Shown in pieces: positions 60,958-64,000 of a stretch of 64,000 bases of DNA. Below the pieces are notes generated by a model that worked only from the letters and a program-made list of their open reading frames with translations, had not been told where the DNA came from and did no database searches. How positions within the stretch are numbered: the stretch's first letter is position 1; each line of letters begins with the position of its first letter. Origin of the DNA: Marthasterias glacialis (lineage: Eukaryota > Echinodermata > Asteroidea > Forcipulatida > Asteriidae); contig OU452225.1 in the NCBI GenBank assembly GCA_911728455.2, positions 4,788,325 through 4,852,324 of the forward strand, in the 5' to 3' direction. The translations under genes and the position numbers were made by a program.

Positions 60958-61033
60958 GTGAGTGCTAGTGAGCTTCAAAATCAACAGAAAACAAACTAAA
61001 AATGCATTTTGTGTTCTGTTTTGTTTGCTGCAG

Positions 61034-61333
61034 AAGCTAAAACCAGGACAACCCATTAGTACTTTAGTCTGGTTCCCAGACCAAAAAATCTCCGACTATT
61101 CTCTGTCGATTTTAGGGTCAGGTATCTCCCAAATGTCACGTGACAAAAAAGGAGGAATTCCTCTATGTTAATCTATGCTTAACTTTGGATGATGCCTGAC
61201 CTAAGATTTTTAACAAGAGTGGTCAGGGAATCTTTGGTCAGGGAACCAGACTATTAGTACTTCTTACAATGTTGCAGGTGTGTGGTCTTCTTTTGCTAAA
61301 AAGTCAGGAGGGTTTCTTAAAGTCTACGTTTGA
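61034..61333 (+). pseudogene. Last exon of the nested + strand gene, interrupted by a MITE
   Basis: A strong acceptor (GTTTTGTTTGCTGCAG) follows a 76-bp intron. The frame runs from AAG at 61034 to 61064, where a 189-bp element (61065-61253) is inserted with a 9-bp duplication (TTAGTACTT). Ignoring the element and one copy of the duplication, the same frame continues for 23 codons (SYNVAGVWSSFAKKSGGFLK and three more) to a TGA at 61331-61333. As sequenced, the frame enters the element and stops at 61169-61171 after 35 element-encoded codons. The allele is therefore probably broken or altered at its C-terminus. The insertion may be polymorphic. Confidence 0.55.
61065..61253. mobile_element. 189-bp MITE with 9-bp target-site duplication
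   Basis: Terminal inverted repeats begin TAGTCTGGTTCCC and are matched at the right end as GGGAACCAGACTA. Perfect 9-bp direct repeats TTAGTACTT flank it at 61056-61064 and 61254-61262. A 9-bp duplication is typical of Mutator-like transposons. There is no coding capacity for a transposase. Confidence 0.8.
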
Positions 61334-61727
61334 ATGATGATCAAATAAGGACTAAGCATGCACAATGTTCATAATATTAATGAACACAAATTTAAACAGA
61401 CGTTTTTAGAGATGATGGGTTTAGTTACCAGACCTAAGGGTTATAATTGGGTTAGTACACAGCATGGCCAGTCAGATAAGGGATAATACCTGCGGCATGT
61501 TTCCTTTAGGAAGTTCTGCTGCACCTCTGTCACACCTTGATATTGCACAATTGAGCGTCTTCTGTGATCCAGACGGTAACATAAAGAAAACAATCATGAC
61601 ACAACTGCTGACATTCGAGGCGCCCTCTGTTGATATTCACCTGAACGCATTATCTTTAAGTTTGCTAGTTTTGACAGACATCTTTTGACCAAAAATAACC
61701 CAAGTTGAAATCCCTCTAAGCCTTTCA

Positions 61728-61921
61728 CATGAAATATGATAATTACATTCACGCATGCGTACAGACACTATTGGTTGGCAAACGCCATTGTGCACTAGGC
61801 AGACGCACAAACGCGTATGTGTCACACCACCATTGCCCCACACAAGAAGGCGCGATGTTCCCTCATTTTGCCAACCAGTAGTGTTGTGCGCACGCGTGAT
61901 GTGCAATTTACATATTTCATG
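61728..61921. mobile_element. MITE with about 50-bp terminal inverted repeats
   Basis: CATGAAATATGATAATTACA, CACGCATGCGTACAGACACT and GGTTGGCAAA are matched in inverse at the right end by CATGAAATATGTAAATTGCA, CACGCGTGCGCACAACACT and GGTTGGCAAA. Confidence 0.75.
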
Positions 61922-62651
61922 GCAAAGGCATCTTGGCTGTATTTATATAGAGATAGATATAGAGAGTATGCACAGCCGTTTTCCTACAGTAAACTTCTGG
62001 CCGTTTTGAACTCATGAGGGCGCTGTTGTACATAACTCAATGAAACTCATGACGTAAGACGCATTAGCTATATTGTTAAAGTTTCATGTAAACACTGTCA
62101 TTAAATGGGACAAATTAGACTATAATCGGTATAGAGTAGAACCCAATCAGCCCCCAGTGCCGTGACCAGCCGGGATGGGGTGGGGTGGGTAGGGGTTGAG
62201 ACACGGTTGAGAGCAAGCGGGTCCTTAGTCAGATAATAAAGGAATTTTGTGTCGACAAAATATTTGTGCATTTCCAAATTTTGAATCACATTTCGAACTT
62301 ATTGAATTGAAAACAAGAAGAGAACTTGAAAAATCACATCAAACATGCACTGATTTGAGAAAGTGCTATAGTGACGTGAATGCGAAGTTCACTTCGCAAG
62401 AGTAAGAAACAATTCCATCTTGAAAGAAGCGGTGATTTTGAGAACCATAGATGAAAGAATTGGTGTAAGATAGTTTAAAAAAACGTGGAACACTGAAAAT
62501 CATCCCTGAATCAGGTCAAACCAAAGTCACTGGAAGGAAAGAATACAGATGACCCAGAGGGTCTCAGAAAAACAAATTAGTTATTAAGAGGACCAAATTT
62601 GGAGTGATTCAAAAACGCCACCAGACACTTCAACCTTGTAGATGGACTTAC
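61922..62651. other. Intronic DNA, nothing recognised
   Basis: Contains one GAGGGCGC motif (62016) and a G-rich stretch at about 62175-62195. Confidence 0.35.
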
Positions 62652-62723
62652 GAGGCCACCGTAATGTCGAGGATCCAACAGCATAGTAGTATTTTGTATC
62701 AAGTCTAAAATTCGCTGCTGACT
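62652..62723 (-). CDS. Unidentified minus-strand gene, exon 2 in view
   Basis: This 72-nt exon has 24 codons and is phase 0 at both ends. The acceptor is GAACGTCAG and the donor is a consensus GTAAGT. It encodes a probable helix (SQQRILDLIQNTTMLL) followed by DPRHYGGL. It follows exon 1 across a 528-bp intron. Confidence 0.68.
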
Positions 62724-63251
62724 CTGACGTTCGTGACAGCGAAGATGGATAAAATGTTATCAAGTTAGGCATTTTATTTTCTTGTGCAAAGTAAAGCATA
62801 GAATTACACAATTATAATTGGAAGAACATCATCATGAGCTGCTATAGTGGCTTGTTAAATTGAAGCTGTATTAACAGTTATTGAAATTAATTAAAACATT
62901 TCGTCGTGGCAATATTTATTCAGAAAGAGAGATGATCATTTTAATTTGACACAAGTCATTAACATTACAAGACAAATTGATTCAGCTTTACATTTTTTCA
63001 ATTTGATTGCTTTTTTTATGGTCTTGGTGTCAGAAGTTCTTAGCACATTTTTGCACATCTCACGTCATACCTCGAGGCTCGCCGGTGGACCAGTCTACCA
63101 ATCGGGTAGCAAAAATGCGCTAGGGACGTCTTGCATAACACTAATTCTTTTATAGCGATTAATTACATTCTGTAAACAAAGCAAAATCAAAGTATAAAAT
63201 TTTAAAATATCTTCAGTAATTAATGATAGAGTTTTCCCTATAGCTACCCAC

Positions 63252-64000
63252 CTTAATCAATCTTGCCTCTTCTGCTGACACGGTGCTACCGGTATGCAGG
63301 CCATCTACACTCCCACCAGGTGATATCTGCTTGTGCATTATTTCTCCGTTAGATGCACTGTCCATCTGCGAAGACGACGTCAACGACACTGCAGATCCGG
63401 GGCTTCTAGTTCCAGACAAAGAAGGCAAGACTGACCTGCTGGTGTCCTTAGTTCTAGACCCGTTAGGGCTGACCCCTGATTGACCGACATTTGAGTCTGT
63501 TTTACCGGGGGTCTTTATTGCACTGTCTAAAGGCGCACTTGCACCTATGCGGGTCCGAGGAGATAATGCTTCTTCATATTCGGAGATACCACCCATGAGA
63601 GCAGCATAGACATTGGGATCGCGCTCGCTGGAAAGGCCTACCGGACCGAGGCGGTGGACAAGCCGCGGGCTGCTGGACAGCAGATCCCCCACGCTCACGC
63701 TTCCTGAATGAGGAAACTGGAAGCCGAGACCGGAGGCAGCACTGCTCCGTTTCAACCTCTCCTCCACCTGCCTGAGAACTGCAGATTTATCGGCCGGTGA
63801 TGAGTTTATCTTACTGTCTCCACTTGCAGAAGCAGTCTGACTCTCGACAGAATCTCTACGAACAGGAGACCCAGATGTATTCTCAGTTTCCTCCCCTGCT
63901 CCTTGGGGGTTTGAATTTGTATAAGACAGTCTTACGTTTTGAGGTGGGGGCGGTGATGGAATGTCGAGCGTCAGACGCTTCAAATCCAGCGAGGATTTTG
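63252..64000 (-). CDS. Unidentified minus-strand gene, exon 1 in view (partial, cut by window edge)
   Basis: The frame is open for 249 codons from the right edge down to a donor (AAG then GTGGGT) at 63252/63251. The encoded segment is rich in Ser, Pro, Thr and Gly, with short charged patches (for example VEERLKRSS and ISEYEEALSPR) and no transmembrane segment or recognisable domain, so it is probably disordered. It ends in phase 0 after EEARLIK. The exon is the first of a nine-exon chain (62652-62723, 56262-56348, 55318-55449, 54730-54896, 53139-53248, 52207-52246, 51585-51695, 47585-47645) whose phases agree at every join, giving at least 508 residues plus a stop. I do not recognise the family and assign no function. 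The N-terminus lies outside the window. Confidence 0.75.

Overview
This is eukaryotic genomic DNA: AT-rich, gene-poor and very rich in short interspersed and inverted-repeat elements. It has GT-AG introns and no bacterial-style operons. A KLF2/4-type zinc-finger gene, tRNA-derived SINEs, many non-autonomous DNA transposons (MITEs) and long TTTG microsatellites suggest a marine invertebrate deuterostome, most likely an echinoderm such as a sea star. That placement is inference; no species-specific marker was recognised.

Layout. Positions 1-36200 are almost entirely intergenic. They hold SINEs, MITEs, two minisatellites and microsatellites, with only weak exon candidates (4-63, 5285-5491, 21783-21965, 30171-30271). 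At 36281-38754 lies the one gene I can name, a Kruppel-like factor of the KLF2/4 group on the + strand: two coding exons, a promoter-like upstream region with a duplicated TATA-like plus MEF2-type module, CRE, AP-1 and CCAAT motifs, and a poly(A) signal at 39805.

From about 47340 to the right edge I reconstruct a gene on the minus strand from splice sites and reading-frame phase. It has nine coding exons (the first is cut by the window edge) encoding at least 508 residues, mostly Ser/Pro-rich and probably disordered, with a more ordered-looking C-terminus. I do not recognise the family. It is convergent with the KLF gene. Inside its largest intron (56349-62651), on the opposite strand, are two short + strand exons that look like the 3' end of another gene. 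The last of these is interrupted by a 189-bp MITE flanked by a perfect 9-bp target-site duplication, and removing the insert restores an open frame to a stop codon.

The rest is repeat DNA: at least four tRNA-derived SINE families, more than ten MITE families (several with two to six copies and some with readable target-site duplications), large hairpins including a 40-nt perfect palindrome, and tandem repeats. I saw no rRNA genes, CRISPR arrays, intact transposase or reverse transcriptase genes, or viral genes. All exon and repeat boundaries were read by eye, so repeat edges are approximate unless a duplication or terminal repeat fixes them.
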